A stretch of 64,000 bases of DNA from Micrococcus sp. (GCA_029961105.1 JASBVO010000009.1:62001-126000), one strand, 5' to 3'. Shown: positions 20,381-30,242, counted from the first letter of the stretch. A program made the numbers and translations. The notes: a model not told the origin generated them from the letters alone.

Positions 20381-21622
20381 ATGCCCGCGTTCCCCTTCCT
20401 GGATGACCTCGACGGCCAACTCGACTGGCAACGGCAGCTGTACCAGGACCTGCACCGACACCCCGAGCTGAGCCTGCAGGAGCACCGGACCGCGGAGCGG
20501 ATCGAGGCGGAACTGAACCGGCTGGGACTGGCCGTGCAGCGCATCGGCGGCACGGGCGTCGTCGGGGTCCTGGAGAACGGTGAGGGTCCCACCGTCCTGT
20601 CCCGCGCCGACATCGACGCGCTACCGGTCACCGAGGACACCGGCCTCGAGTACTCCTCCACCGTGGACGGGGTCATGCACGCCTGCGGCCATGACATGCA
20701 CGTCGCGGCGCTGCTCGGTGCGGCCAAGGTGCTGAGTGAGAACCGCACGGCGTGGTCCGGCACCTACATCGCCCTGTTCCAGCCGGCCGAGGAGAACGCC
20801 GCCGGAGCCCAGGCCATGCTCGACGACGGCCTGGTGGACAAGCTGCCCCGGCCCGACGTGGCCCTGTCCCAGCACGTCATGCCCTTCGAGGCGGGGACGA
20901 TCGGCACCGCCGTGGGACCGGTCCTCTCGGCCGGGGACTCCCTGAGGATCACCGTGCACGGGCGGGGCGCCCACGGTTCGATGCCGCACAACGCCGTGGA
21001 CCCGGTGGTGCTGGCGGCCTCCATCGTGCTCCGGCTGCAGACCATCGTCTCCCGCGAGACCCAGCCCGGGCAGTTCGCCGTCGTGACAGTCGGCGCCTCG
21101 AATGCCGGCTCGAAGTCGAACATCATCCCGGACCGGGCCGAGCTGCTGCTCAACCTGCGCACCTATGACACGGCCCTGCGGGAACGGATCATGGCCTCGA
21201 TCGAACGGATCGTCCGGGGCGAGTGCGCCGCGGCCGGCTCGCCGAGGGAGCCGGAGTTCGAGTACTACGACCAGTTCCCACTCACCTCGAACGACGCCGA
21301 CACGAACGCCACGGTCACCGCCGCCCTGGCCGCACACTTCGGGGCCGAGTCCGTGTTCGGCACCAAGCCCTACACGGCCTCGGAGGACTTCAGCCGCATC
21401 CCCCAGGCCTTCGGCATCCCGTACGCCTACTGGTTCGTGGGCTCCGTGCCGGCCGAGAAGTACCGTGCCGCCGTGGCCGCGGGCACCGTGTCCTCGGACA
21501 TCCCGGCCAACCACTCACCGTTCTTCGCCCCGGCCATGGACCCGACCCTCGGGATCGCCACCCGCGCCCAGGCCGTCGCGGCCCTGGCCTACCTGGCCCC
21601 GGAGGTCGATCGGTTCGCGTAG
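20381..21622 (+). CDS. M20D-family amidohydrolase (N-acyl amino acid hydrolase type)
   Basis: 413 residues. Metal-site motifs HACGHDMH, LFQPAEENAAGAQ and TASEDFS, and the dimerisation-domain GRGAHGSMPHNAVDP, place it with hippurate / IAA-amino-acid hydrolases that split N-acyl-amino acids. DLHRHPELSLQE near the N-terminus is typical. GAGGAGC precedes the ATG. Followed after 47 bp by two exporter genes on the same strand; it may belong to a resistance or conjugate-handling unit with them. Substrate unknown. Confidence 0.85.
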   Translation: MPAFPFLDDLDGQLDWQRQLYQDLHRHPELSLQEHRTAERIEAELNRLGLAVQRIGGTGVVGVLENGEGPTVLSRADIDALPVTEDTGLEYSSTVDGVMHACGHDMHVAALLGAAKVLSENRTAWSGTYIALFQPAEENAAGAQAMLDDGLVDKLPRPDVALSQHVMPFEAGTIGTAVGPVLSAGDSLRITVHGRGAHGSMPHNAVDPVVLAASIVLRLQTIVSRETQPGQFAVVTVGASNAGSKSNIIPDRAELLLNLRTYDTALRERIMASIERIVRGECAAAGSPREPEFEYYDQFPLTSNDADTNATVTAALAAHFGAESVFGTKPYTASEDFSRIPQAFGIPYAYWFVGSVPAEKYRAAVAAGTVSSDIPANHSPFFAPAMDPTLGIATRAQAVAALAYLAPEVDRFA

Positions 21623-21669
21623 CGGGCCCCGTCCGCCAGAGATCCATTCCAGCCCAAGGGAGTCCTCGC

Positions 21670-23214
21670 ATGTCCGCCACCTCCACCGCCACACCCACCA
21701 CCACTGCCTGGAAACCGAACGACCGCTGGCTGACCGGCGTGGTCCTGGCCGTCGTCACCTTCTGGCTGTTCGCCCAGACCCTGCTCAACGTCATCCCGGG
21801 CATCCAGGAGAAGCTGGGCATCGAGCTGACGATCGCCAACCTGGCCGTGTCCATCACGTCCCTGTTCTCCGGCATCTTCATCGTCGTCGCCGGCGGCCTG
21901 GCCGACCGGATCGGCCGCACGAAGATCCTCAACCTGGGCGTGTGGCTCGGCATCGTGGGATCGCTGCTGATCGTGCTCACCCCAGAGGATGCCGGCGGAC
22001 TGACCTCGGCCCTGCTGCTGGGCGGTCGCGTCGTGCAGGGGCTGTCCGCCGCGTGCATCATGCCGTCCTCGATGGCGCTGATCAAGACCTTCTACGAGGG
22101 CAAGGACCGCCAGCGCGCCCTGTCGTTCTGGTCGATCGGTTCCTGGGGCGGGTCCGGGCTGTGTGCCCTCTTCGGCGGGTTCATGGCCACGAGCTTCCTC
22201 GGCTGGCGCTCGATCTTCGTGCTGTCGATCATCGCCTCCGTGGTGTCCCTGTTCCTGCTGCGGGGCACCCCGGAGTCCCGGGCCGAGGCGCCGGCAGGCG
22301 GCTACCGCCGGTTCGACTGGGGCGGGGTCGTCGCCTTCATCGTCATGCTGGTGGCCATCAACGTGTACATCTCCCAGGGGCCGAACATCGGATGGCTGTC
22401 CATCACCGGCATCGCGCTGATCCTGGTCAGCATCGTCGCCGGGCTGGTCTTCCTGCAGATCGAGGTGCACCAGCACACCCCGTTCCTGGACCTGAAGCTG
22501 TTCAGCAACGGCACCTTCACCGGAGCGACCCTGTCCAACTTCCTGCTCAACGGCGCCGCCGGGACCCTGATCGTGGCCCTGGGACTGGTGCAGGTAGCCG
22601 CGGGCATGAGCTCGCTGCAGTCCGGCTTGCTGACCATCGGCTACCTGGTGGCGATCCTCGCGACCATCCGCGTGGGCGAGAAGCTGCTGCAGCGCTTCGG
22701 CCCGCGCAAGCCGATGCTCTGGGGGTCCATGATCACCGGAGCGGGCATCCTGATGTGCTCCATGACGTTCCTGCTCATCGAGCAGTACATCGTGCTCACC
22801 GTCATCGGCTTCACCCTGTTCGGCATCGGCCTGGGCTTCTACGCCACCCCGTCCACGGACGCCGCCCTGTCCAACGTGCCCGACAACCAGGTCGGCGCTG
22901 CCTCGGGCATCTACAAGATGGCCTCCTCGCTGGGCAACGCCATCGGCGTGGCCATCTCCGCGGCCCTCTACGTGGCCGGGCAGGCCGTGGACCCCGACCT
23001 GATCCGGTCCTGGGGCTTCTTCATCGGCAACCAGGACAACGTGGCCCTGCGCTTCGGTGGGGCCGTGGGCCTGCTGTTCAACGTCTTCATGGTGGTGGTG
23101 GCCATCGCCTCGATCATCCTGACGGTGCCGACCGAGAAGCAGCGCGAGGCCGAGGCGAGGGCCGCCGAGCGGGAGGAGCGCAAGGACGTACCGCCGGCAC
23201 CGATCGGCAACTGA
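21670..23214 (+). CDS. MFS transporter, 14-TM DHA2-type, copy 1
   Basis: 514 residues with about 14 membrane helices. GGLADRIGRTKIL is the loop 2-3 motif A of MFS, and LLGGRVVQGLSAACIMPSSMALI is the motif C region of DHA2 drug:H+ antiporters. Ends in a charged tail RKDVPPAPIGN. A close paralog follows 84 bp later. Probably exports a toxic or acylated small molecule in exchange for protons. Confidence 0.85.
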   Translation: MSATSTATPTTTAWKPNDRWLTGVVLAVVTFWLFAQTLLNVIPGIQEKLGIELTIANLAVSITSLFSGIFIVVAGGLADRIGRTKILNLGVWLGIVGSLLIVLTPEDAGGLTSALLLGGRVVQGLSAACIMPSSMALIKTFYEGKDRQRALSFWSIGSWGGSGLCALFGGFMATSFLGWRSIFVLSIIASVVSLFLLRGTPESRAEAPAGGYRRFDWGGVVAFIVMLVAINVYISQGPNIGWLSITGIALILVSIVAGLVFLQIEVHQHTPFLDLKLFSNGTFTGATLSNFLLNGAAGTLIVALGLVQVAAGMSSLQSGLLTIGYLVAILATIRVGEKLLQRFGPRKPMLWGSMITGAGILMCSMTFLLIEQYIVLTVIGFTLFGIGLGFYATPSTDAALSNVPDNQVGAASGIYKMASSLGNAIGVAISAALYVAGQAVDPDLIRSWGFFIGNQDNVALRFGGAVGLLFNVFMVVVAIASIILTVPTEKQREAEARAAEREERKDVPPAPIGN

Positions 23215-23298
23215 GGCGCCCCGCGCGGTCCACGCAGTCAGCCCACGGGCCGCGGACGCTGGTGAGGTCCCGGGTCCATCAAGGCAACGGAGGTTCTC

Positions 23299-24831
23299 GT
23301 GTCCACCACCACGTCAGGTCCGGTGGCCGTCTGGGAGCCCACGGACCGTTTCCTGCTGGGCATCGTGCTGGCTGTCATCACCTTCTGGCTGTTCGCCCAG
23401 ACGCTCCTGAACGTCATCCCCGGCATCCAGGGAGAGCTCGGGGTGCCCCCCACGCTGGCCAACCTGGCGGTCTCGATCACCTCGTTGTTCTCGGGGATCT
23501 TCATCGTCGTGGCCGGGAAGCTGGCAGACCGGCTGGGTCGGATGAGGCTGCTGCGCACGGGCGTCTACCTCAGTATCCTCGGCTCGCTGGCGATCGCCCT
23601 GACGCCGGTGGACCTCGGCGCCCTGACCTCGTCCCTGCTCCTGGGCGGGCGGATCCTGCAGGGGCTGTCCACCGCCTGCATCATGCCGGCGGCCCTGGCC
23701 CTGTTGAAGACCCACTACGACGGCAGGGACCGGCAGCGCGCCATGTCCTTCTTCTCCATCGGCACCTGGGGTGGGTCCGGACTGTGCTCGCTGTTCGGCG
23801 GGTTCATGGCTTTCACCGCCCTCGGCTGGCGCTCGATCTTCTGGCTCTCGATCATCGTCGCCGTCATCGCGCTGCTGCTGGTGCGCGGGGCGCCGGAGTC
23901 CCGCGCCGAGCCGGGCACCCACGCGGGCTTCGACTGGCCCGGGATGATCACGTTCATCGTGGCCCTGTTGGCCATCAACGTCTACATCTCGCAGGGCACC
24001 ACCATCGGCTGGACCAGCCCCGTCGGACTGGCCCTGCTGGCGGTGACGGTGATCGCCGCCGTCGCCTTCTTTTGGATCGAGTCGCGGCAGAAGCAGACCT
24101 TCATCAACCTGGCGCTGTTCCGGGACCGGGCCTTCGCCGGGGCGGTGTTGTCGAACTTCCTGCTCAACAGTGCGGCAGGCACGCTGATCGTGGTGCTGGG
24201 GCTGGTGCAGATGGCCTCCGGATGGAGCTCACTGCAGGCGGGGACGCTGACCATCGGCTACCTCGTGGCCATCCTGGCGACCATCCGCGTGGGCGAGAAG
24301 CTGTTGCAGCGCTTCGGCCCGCGCAGGCCGATGATCTGGGGCGCCGTCATCACCGGCTCCGGCATCGTGCTGTGTTCCATGACCTTCCTGCTCCTGGAGC
24401 AGTACGTGGTGCTGACCGTCATCGGGTTCGCCCTGTTCGGCATCGGCCTGGGCTTCTACGCGACCCCGTCCCTGGACACCGCCATGGCCTCCGTGCCGCT
24501 GAGCGAGGGCGGGGCGGCCGGGGGCATGTACAAGATGGCCTCCTCGCTGGGCAACGCCATGGGCGTGGCGATCTCCGCCACGCTGTACGCGGCGGGACGG
24601 GGCGTGGATCCGGCGATCATCCGGTCCTGGGGCCTGTTCATCGGCAACCAGGACAACGTCGCCCTGCGGTTCGGTGGTGCCGTCGGCCTGCTGTTCAACG
24701 TCGTCATGGTCGCCATCGCGCTGGTGTCCATCATCCTCACCATCCCGAGGGAGCAGGACGAGGTCGATCAGGTGCAGGAGACCGCCCGGGCCCCGCGCCG
24801 GGATGTGCCGCCGCCGCCGATCGGCAACTGA
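23299..24831 (+). CDS. MFS transporter, 14-TM DHA2-type, copy 2 (tandem duplicate)
   Basis: 510 residues, aligned end to end with copy 1: FAQTLLNVIPGIQ, ATIRVGEKLLQRFGPR, MASSLGNA, SWG..IGNQDNVALRFGGAVGLLFN and the tail DVPPPPIGN are shared almost unchanged, while the N-terminus and the central cytoplasmic loop differ. GTG start with AACGGAGG at 23286-23293. Divergence is spread along the length, so the duplication is old and both copies appear selected. Confidence 0.85.
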   Translation: MSTTTSGPVAVWEPTDRFLLGIVLAVITFWLFAQTLLNVIPGIQGELGVPPTLANLAVSITSLFSGIFIVVAGKLADRLGRMRLLRTGVYLSILGSLAIALTPVDLGALTSSLLLGGRILQGLSTACIMPAALALLKTHYDGRDRQRAMSFFSIGTWGGSGLCSLFGGFMAFTALGWRSIFWLSIIVAVIALLLVRGAPESRAEPGTHAGFDWPGMITFIVALLAINVYISQGTTIGWTSPVGLALLAVTVIAAVAFFWIESRQKQTFINLALFRDRAFAGAVLSNFLLNSAAGTLIVVLGLVQMASGWSSLQAGTLTIGYLVAILATIRVGEKLLQRFGPRRPMIWGAVITGSGIVLCSMTFLLLEQYVVLTVIGFALFGIGLGFYATPSLDTAMASVPLSEGGAAGGMYKMASSLGNAMGVAISATLYAAGRGVDPAIIRSWGLFIGNQDNVALRFGGAVGLLFNVVMVAIALVSIILTIPREQDEVDQVQETARAPRRDVPPPPIGN

Positions 24832-24902
24832 CGGCGGGGACGCACGGTGCCGGACGCGGATAGACTGGTTGGCGTTGCCGTCCCAGAAGGAGTCCCACCA
24901 CC

Positions 24903-25520
24903 ATGGCCATCCGCCCGATCACCATCCACGGCGAACCGGTCCTGCACCGCCGGGCGTCGGAGGTCACGGAGATCGACGCGGAGATCAGGACCCTCGTCGA
25001 GGACATGTTCGAGACCCAGGATGCCGCGCGCGGCGTCGGGCTCGCCGCGCCGCAGGTGGGCGTCGGACTGCGGATCTTCACCTGGACCTTCGAGGACTCC
25101 GGTGACGCGCCCTCGCGCGGGCACGTGATCAACCCGGTCCTGACCCGCATCGGCAAGACCTCCCAGGAGGACCCGGACCCGGACGAGGAGTCCGAGGGCT
25201 GCCTGTCCGTGCCGGGCTACAGCTTCCCGCTCAAGCGTTCCGACCATGTCCGCCTCACCGGGCAGGACGTGGACGGCCACGAGATCGACTTCGAGGCCAC
25301 CGGCTGGTTCGCCCGGGTCATGCAGCACGAGTACGACCACCTCGACGGCTACCTCTACATCAACCGGCTCAACGGCAAGTGGACCCGGCGCTGGAAGAAG
25401 TCGCTGCGCCGAGAGGGCTGGACTGTCCCGGGCAACACCTGGCTGCCCGGCACCGACCGCGATCCCTTCGGCCACGATGACGTCGCCGACGACACGGGAG
25501 ATGCCGTCCAGGACGCCTGA
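24903..25520 (+). CDS. def: Peptide deformylase
   Basis: Removes N-formyl from nascent proteins. 205 residues with the three motifs GVGLAAPQVG, EGCLSVPG and QHEYDHLDG (Cys and two His bind Fe/Zn; Glu catalyses). GAAGGAG precedes the ATG. The C-terminal tail (KWTRRWKKSLRREGW onward) is the longer actinobacterial type. Confidence 0.96.
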   Translation: MAIRPITIHGEPVLHRRASEVTEIDAEIRTLVEDMFETQDAARGVGLAAPQVGVGLRIFTWTFEDSGDAPSRGHVINPVLTRIGKTSQEDPDPDEESEGCLSVPGYSFPLKRSDHVRLTGQDVDGHEIDFEATGWFARVMQHEYDHLDGYLYINRLNGKWTRRWKKSLRREGWTVPGNTWLPGTDRDPFGHDDVADDTGDAVQDA

Positions 25521-25654
25521 CGGCCTCCCGGGGCCGTTCGTCCGTACCGGGAGGACTCGTCCGGTGCGCTCCCGAGGGCGACGTGTCCTCCGGGTGATGA
25601 CGCGACCGTCCGGTCGGCGGCTATCGACCTGACCACGCTGGAATACTGGGGCCC

Positions 25655-26479
25655 ATGCCCTCCGCAGCCCCCTCGTTCACCGACCGCACCCGGGTCTCGC
25701 CCTGGGGGCTGGCCGCGGCCGCGGGGGTCTCGGCGTCCGCCGTCGTGCTCTTCGCCCTGCTGCTGCCCGGCTGGGGCCATGCCCTGCTGCTGGTCAGCGT
25801 GCTGCTGGCCTGGCGGGTGGATGCGGGGCTCGGCCGGGACCTGACCCTGATCGGCGCGGGGATCGCCATCGTCAGCTCCACCTCCGTGGCGGCCGACCTG
25901 CGCTGGGACCGGTACTTCACCCTGGGCGCGGTGCTCACGGCGGCCGTGGCCGTGCCGCTGGTGCTGGACCGGCTGTGGCTGCGCCGCCGGGCCATCGTCT
26001 TCCCGTGGCGCACCGGCACGCCCTGGACCCGCGTGCAGTGGTCCTACGTGGTGGCCGTGCCGGTCCTGGGCTGGGCGATCCTGCCGGCCTACTTCATCCA
26101 CTCCGGCAGCTACCGGAATTGGCCGGACGTGGCGGAGGCCTCCGAACTGGCCCGGTTCTTCGTGGGCGTGAACTTCGTGGGCCTGTGGGACGAGCTGTTC
26201 TTCGTCTGCACCTGCTTCGCCCTGCTGCGCCGCCACTTCGGGCTGTGGACGGCCAATGTCCTGCAGGCGGTGGTCTTCGTCTCGTTCCTGTGGGAACTGG
26301 GCTACCGGTCGTGGGGCCCGCTGCTGACCATCCCGTTCGCGCTGCTGCAGGGGTGGATCTTCAACCGCACCCGCAACCTGACCTACGTGGTGGTGGTACA
26401 CCTGCTCTTCGACGTCATCGTGTTCCTGGCCATCGTGCACGCCCACAACCCGCAGGTGCTGGACATCTTCGTCTACTGA
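25655..26479 (+). CDS. CPBP-family intramembrane protein
   Basis: 274 residues, about eight membrane helices. Residues WDELFFVCTCFALLRRHFG, SFLWELGYRSWGP and HLLFDVIVF correspond to the three CPBP/ABI motifs (EExxxR, FxxxH, HxxxD), but the first is DELFFVC instead of EExxxR and the second lacks the usual His, so glutamic-protease activity may be reduced or absent. Monocistronic; converges on gap across a long hairpin. Confidence 0.7.
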   Translation: MPSAAPSFTDRTRVSPWGLAAAAGVSASAVVLFALLLPGWGHALLLVSVLLAWRVDAGLGRDLTLIGAGIAIVSSTSVAADLRWDRYFTLGAVLTAAVAVPLVLDRLWLRRRAIVFPWRTGTPWTRVQWSYVVAVPVLGWAILPAYFIHSGSYRNWPDVAEASELARFFVGVNFVGLWDELFFVCTCFALLRRHFGLWTANVLQAVVFVSFLWELGYRSWGPLLTIPFALLQGWIFNRTRNLTYVVVVHLLFDVIVFLAIVHAHNPQVLDIFVY

Positions 26480-26495
26480 CGGTTTCCGGACAGCA

Positions 26496-26543
26496 CGACG
26501 GCGGCCGGTCGCCTCCGCGCTGGAAGGCGACCGGCCGCCGTCG
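26496..26543 (+). terminator. Bidirectional terminator between CPBP gene and gap
   Basis: Perfect 19 bp stem (26496-26514 with 26525-26543), 10 nt loop, in the 76 bp between two convergent stop codons. One of the strongest hairpins in the window; should serve both strands. Confidence 0.8.
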
Positions 26544-26555
26544 GGACGGGTGGGG

Positions 26556-28010
26556 TCAGGCCTTGGGCAGGGAGGGCACCGCGTCCCCGGCCATCTTCTC
26601 GATGACCCGCACGACCTGGCAGGAGTAGCCGAACTCGTTGTCGTACCAGACGTAGACGATGGCGTTCTTGCCGTCGTTGACGATGGTGGCCAGCCCGTCG
26701 ACGATGCCGGCGCGGTTGGAGCCGACGAAGTCCGAGGAGACGACCTCCGGGGAGTGGATGTAGTCCAGCTGGGCCCGCAGCGCACCGGTCAGGGACTCGG
26801 TGCGCAGGTGTGCGTTGAGCTCCTCGACCGACGTCTCCTTCTCCAGTTCCAGGTTGAGGATCGCCATGGAGACGTTCGGGGTGGGCACGCGGATGGCGTT
26901 GCCGGAGAGCTTGCCCTTGAGCTCGGGCAGGGCCTTGGCGACGGCCTTGGCGGCACCGGTCTCGGTGAGCACCATGTTCAGCCCCGCGGCGCGGCCACGG
27001 CGGGAGCCCTTGTGGAAGTTGTCCGTGAGGTTCTGGTCGTTCGTGTAGGCGTGCACGGTCTCCACGTGGCCGTGGTCGATGCCGTACTCGTCGTTGATGA
27101 CCTTCAGCACCGGGGTGATGCCGTTGGTCGTGCAGGAGGCGGCCGAGAGGATGGTGTCCTGATCGGTGATGTCGTCGGTGTTGACGCCGAAGACGATGTT
27201 CTTGATCTCGCCCTTGCCCGGCGCGGTGAGCAGCACCTTGGCGACGCCCTTGGACTTCAGGTGCTGGCCCAGGCCCTCTTCGTCACGCCAGCGGCCGGTG
27301 TTGTCCACCACGATCGCGTCGTCGATGCCGAACGCGGTGTAGTCGATGCTGGCCGGGTCGTTGGAGTAGATCACCTGGATCACGGTGCCGTTGGCGGTGA
27401 TGGTGTTGTTCTCCTCGTCCACGGTGATGGTGCCCTCGAAGGGACCGTGGATGGAGTCACGGCGCAGCAGGGAGGCCCGCTTGATGAGGTCGTTCTCGGA
27501 GTTCTTCCGCACCACGATGGCCCGGAGGCGCAGCGAGGAGCCGCCGCCCTCGTGGGAGAGGATGATGCGCGCCAGCAGGCGGCCGATCCGGCCGAAGCCG
27601 TAGAGGACCACGTCGGTGGGCTCGTGCAGGCCCTCGCCGCCCTTGCCGGCGACCTCGGCCAGCTCGGTGTCCAGGAAGGACTGCAGGTCTCCCCCGGTCG
27701 CCTTGAACTTGTTGGCCAGCTTGGCCAGGTCCACGGAGGCCGCGCCCAGGTTCATCCCGGCCATCGCCTCGACGATCGGGTAGGTGTCCTCGATGGGCAG
27801 TACGGACTCATCGATCTGACGGGCGTAGCGGTGCGCCTTGATGATGTCGATGACGCCCTTGTGGACGAGCTGGCGGCCGTAGATGCTGGTGACGACGTTG
27901 TTGTCCCGGTACAGGGCGCCGATCAGCGGAACCATCTTCTCGGCCAGTTCCTCCCGGGTGTTCCAGGCGGCGCGCTGGTCCTGCGCGATTCCGGTGGTCT
28001 CTTCTGCCAC
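26556..28010 (-). CDS. gap: Glyceraldehyde-3-phosphate dehydrogenase, long form
   Basis: 484 residues against ~335 for classical GAPDH. Residues ~135-484 are the dehydrogenase: VVLYGFGRIGRLLARI (NAD(P) loop), SAASCTTNGITPVLK with the catalytic Cys, RGRAAGLNMVLTETGAAKA and WYDNEFGYSCQV. The first ~130 residues are an extra helical domain (KMVPLIGALYRDNNVVTSIYGR) as in the GapB-type long GAPDH of corynebacteria and Arthrobacter. Such enzymes often favour the gluconeogenic direction. GTG start; GGAAGG upstream. Confidence 0.93.
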   Translation of the reverse strand: MAEETTGIAQDQRAAWNTREELAEKMVPLIGALYRDNNVVTSIYGRQLVHKGVIDIIKAHRYARQIDESVLPIEDTYPIVEAMAGMNLGAASVDLAKLANKFKATGGDLQSFLDTELAEVAGKGGEGLHEPTDVVLYGFGRIGRLLARIILSHEGGGSSLRLRAIVVRKNSENDLIKRASLLRRDSIHGPFEGTITVDEENNTITANGTVIQVIYSNDPASIDYTAFGIDDAIVVDNTGRWRDEEGLGQHLKSKGVAKVLLTAPGKGEIKNIVFGVNTDDITDQDTILSAASCTTNGITPVLKVINDEYGIDHGHVETVHAYTNDQNLTDNFHKGSRRGRAAGLNMVLTETGAAKAVAKALPELKGKLSGNAIRVPTPNVSMAILNLELEKETSVEELNAHLRTESLTGALRAQLDYIHSPEVVSSDFVGSNRAGIVDGLATIVNDGKNAIVYVWYDNEFGYSCQVVRVIEKMAGDAVPSLPKA

Positions 28011-28346
28011 GGTAGTCCTTCCCTCAAGCCCCTGCCTCCAGGGGGCGACTGCGCTGTCGCGTCACGGGCGCCGGTGGGCACCCGGTGGTGCAGACGGTCA
28101 CGGCCCGTCCGGCCGCCGCGCCCGAGTGCGGGCACGACCGTGGTCATTCTAGTGAATCCACAGGCGGCCGGAACCACTGTTCCCTCCCTGGCGCGTCCGG
28201 CCACCCGTGGCCCATTTCGCTGCCGCGTTAGGGTCTATAAGTTGGGGGCCTGACAACGGACCGGTTCCGAGGCCACATCCAAGACGCACCACACACGTTG
28301 ATCGAGAGGAGGGCCGGAGCCTCATCCAGGCCCCGGCACTGCCATC
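28011..28346. other. Divergent promoter region gap / BCCT transporter
   Basis: 336 bp without a credible gene. It holds the leader of gap on the minus strand and the leader of the transporter on the plus strand. TATAAG at 28236-28241 is a plausible -10 for the transporter, though I see no good -35. No structured riboswitch was evident. Confidence 0.45.
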
Positions 28347-30242
28347 ATGAGGCATGAACCGCAGACCACCGAACAGCTGGTCAGTGAATTACGGGCCCGC
28401 CGGGAGCGTCCGCGCTGGGCACCCCGGCGGACGGGCATGGACTACTGGGTCTTCGGGATCGCCGGGACCCTCGCCCTGGCCATGGTCCTCTGGGGCTTCA
28501 TCAGCCCGGAGTCCCTGGGCGCCCTCTCCAGCAGCGCGCTGGACTGGACCATCACCCACCTCGGCTGGCTGTTCGTCATCGCCGCCACCGTCTTCGCCGT
28601 CTTCGTCCTCGTCGTGGCGTTCAGTCGCTTCGGACGGATCAACCTGGGCCGCGACGACGAGAGGCCCGAGTTCAGGACGGTGTCCTGGATCTCCATGATG
28701 TTCGCGACCGGCATGGGCATCGGCCTGGTGTTCTACGGCGTGGGCGAGCCGCTGTTCTTCTACATGGCCCCACCGCCGGGGACGGTGGAGGGCCAGACTC
28801 CCGTGGCGGCCGGAACCGCCATGGGCACCACCCTGTTCCACTGGACCATCTACCCGTGGGCCATGTACGCCGTGGTCGGCCTCGGGATCGCCTACGGCAC
28901 CTTCCGCCTGGGCCGCACCCAGCTGTTCTCCTCCATGTTCACCCCCCTCTTCGGCGAGAAGACGGTCAACGGCTGGGGCGGGAAGGTCATCAACATCCTG
29001 GCCATCCTGGCCACGCTCTTCGGCTCCGCCTGCTCGCTGGGCCTGGGCGCGATCCAGATCGGTGGCGGCCTGCAGTCGGCCGGCGTCATCCAGCAGGCCA
29101 CGACCGCGATCCTCGTGATGGTCATCGGGGTCCTCACCCTGGCGTTCGTGGCCTCCGCCGTCTCCGGGATCGCCCGCGGCATCCAGTGGCTGTCCAACAT
29201 CAACATGGTGCTCGCCCTGCTGCTCGCCGTGCTGGTGTTCGTACTGGGTCCCACGCTGTTCATCCTCAACGTCCTCCCCACTGCCGTCGGCAGCTTCATC
29301 GCCGACCTGCCGGAGATGGCCTCCCGCACCGGCTCGGGCGACCAGACGCTGCAGGAGTGGCTGGGCACCTGGACCATCTTCTACTGGGCCTGGTGGGTGT
29401 CCTGGACCCCGTTCGTCGGCATGTTCATCGCCCGCATCTCCCGGGGCCGGACCATCCGCCAGTTCGTCGTCGGCGTGCTGCTGGTCCCGTCGGCCGTCTC
29501 GCTGCTGTGGTTCACCATCTTCGGCGGCGGGGCGATCGGCATCCAGGAGCGGGCCGAGCAGGCCGGGGACACGAGCGCACAGCTCGCCTCCATCGTCGAC
29601 GGGGCCCCGGACATCAACTTCGACCTGATCCTGTTCGACATGCTCGACGCCCTGCCGATGAACCAGGTGCTCACGCTGATCGTCACCGGCATCACGGTGC
29701 TGCTCATCGCCATCTTCTTCGTGACCGGCGCCGACTCGGCCTCCATCGTCATGGGCACCCTGAGCGAGCGCGGCACCACGGACCCCAGCCGCAGGGCGGT
29801 GATCTTCTGGGGCCTGGCCGTGGGAGGCGCGGCCGCGGCCATGCTGCTGGCCGGCGGCGACGAGCCGGCCGAGGCGCTGAACGGCATCAAGAACATCACG
29901 ATCGTCTCGGCCGTGCCCTTCGTGATCGTCATGCTCGTGCTGTGCGTGGCCATCTGGAAGGACCTCAGCCGTGATCCCCTGGTCCTGCAGACCAAGATCG
30001 CCCAGCGCGTCCTGGAGGACTCCGTGGAGACGGCCGTGGAGAAGCACAAGGACACCGGCTTCGGCCTGGTGACCGAGGCCGTGGCCATCCAGGCGGCCGC
30101 GCCCCGGGATGAGGACCGGGACGGCGTGCCGGATCGCCTGGACGCGACCAAGCCGGCCCCGGCGGAGGTACCCTCGGGGACGGAGGGCTCGCCCGAATCT
30201 GCCCACGGAAAACACCGGCAGGACACCCCGGACCAGCGCTAG
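28347..30242 (+). CDS. BCCT-family betaine/choline-type transporter
   Basis: 631 residues, 12 membrane segments. TGMGIGLVFYGVGEPLFF and the aromatic segment IFYWAWWVSWTPFVGMFIARISRGRT are the BCCT signature (betaine box). Imports a trimethylammonium-type osmolyte driven by Na+ or H+. The ~90-residue cytoplasmic tail contains DEDRDGVPDRLD, a calcium-binding type-3-repeat-like loop that is unusual in this family. ATG 28347 used; ATG 28354 is out of frame. An aminomethyltransferase-like gene lies 2 kb downstream. Confidence 0.9.
   Translation: MRHEPQTTEQLVSELRARRERPRWAPRRTGMDYWVFGIAGTLALAMVLWGFISPESLGALSSSALDWTITHLGWLFVIAATVFAVFVLVVAFSRFGRINLGRDDERPEFRTVSWISMMFATGMGIGLVFYGVGEPLFFYMAPPPGTVEGQTPVAAGTAMGTTLFHWTIYPWAMYAVVGLGIAYGTFRLGRTQLFSSMFTPLFGEKTVNGWGGKVINILAILATLFGSACSLGLGAIQIGGGLQSAGVIQQATTAILVMVIGVLTLAFVASAVSGIARGIQWLSNINMVLALLLAVLVFVLGPTLFILNVLPTAVGSFIADLPEMASRTGSGDQTLQEWLGTWTIFYWAWWVSWTPFVGMFIARISRGRTIRQFVVGVLLVPSAVSLLWFTIFGGGAIGIQERAEQAGDTSAQLASIVDGAPDINFDLILFDMLDALPMNQVLTLIVTGITVLLIAIFFVTGADSASIVMGTLSERGTTDPSRRAVIFWGLAVGGAAAAMLLAGGDEPAEALNGIKNITIVSAVPFVIVMLVLCVAIWKDLSRDPLVLQTKIAQRVLEDSVETAVEKHKDTGFGLVTEAVAIQAAAPRDEDRDGVPDRLDATKPAPAEVPSGTEGSPESAHGKHRQDTPDQR

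Noticed and set aside
21102-24863. A 1253-codon open frame across the amidohydrolase and both MFS genes
   Set aside because: Translation is Arg/Pro/Gly-rich shadow of the real genes in another frame; length reflects GC-rich DNA with few stops.
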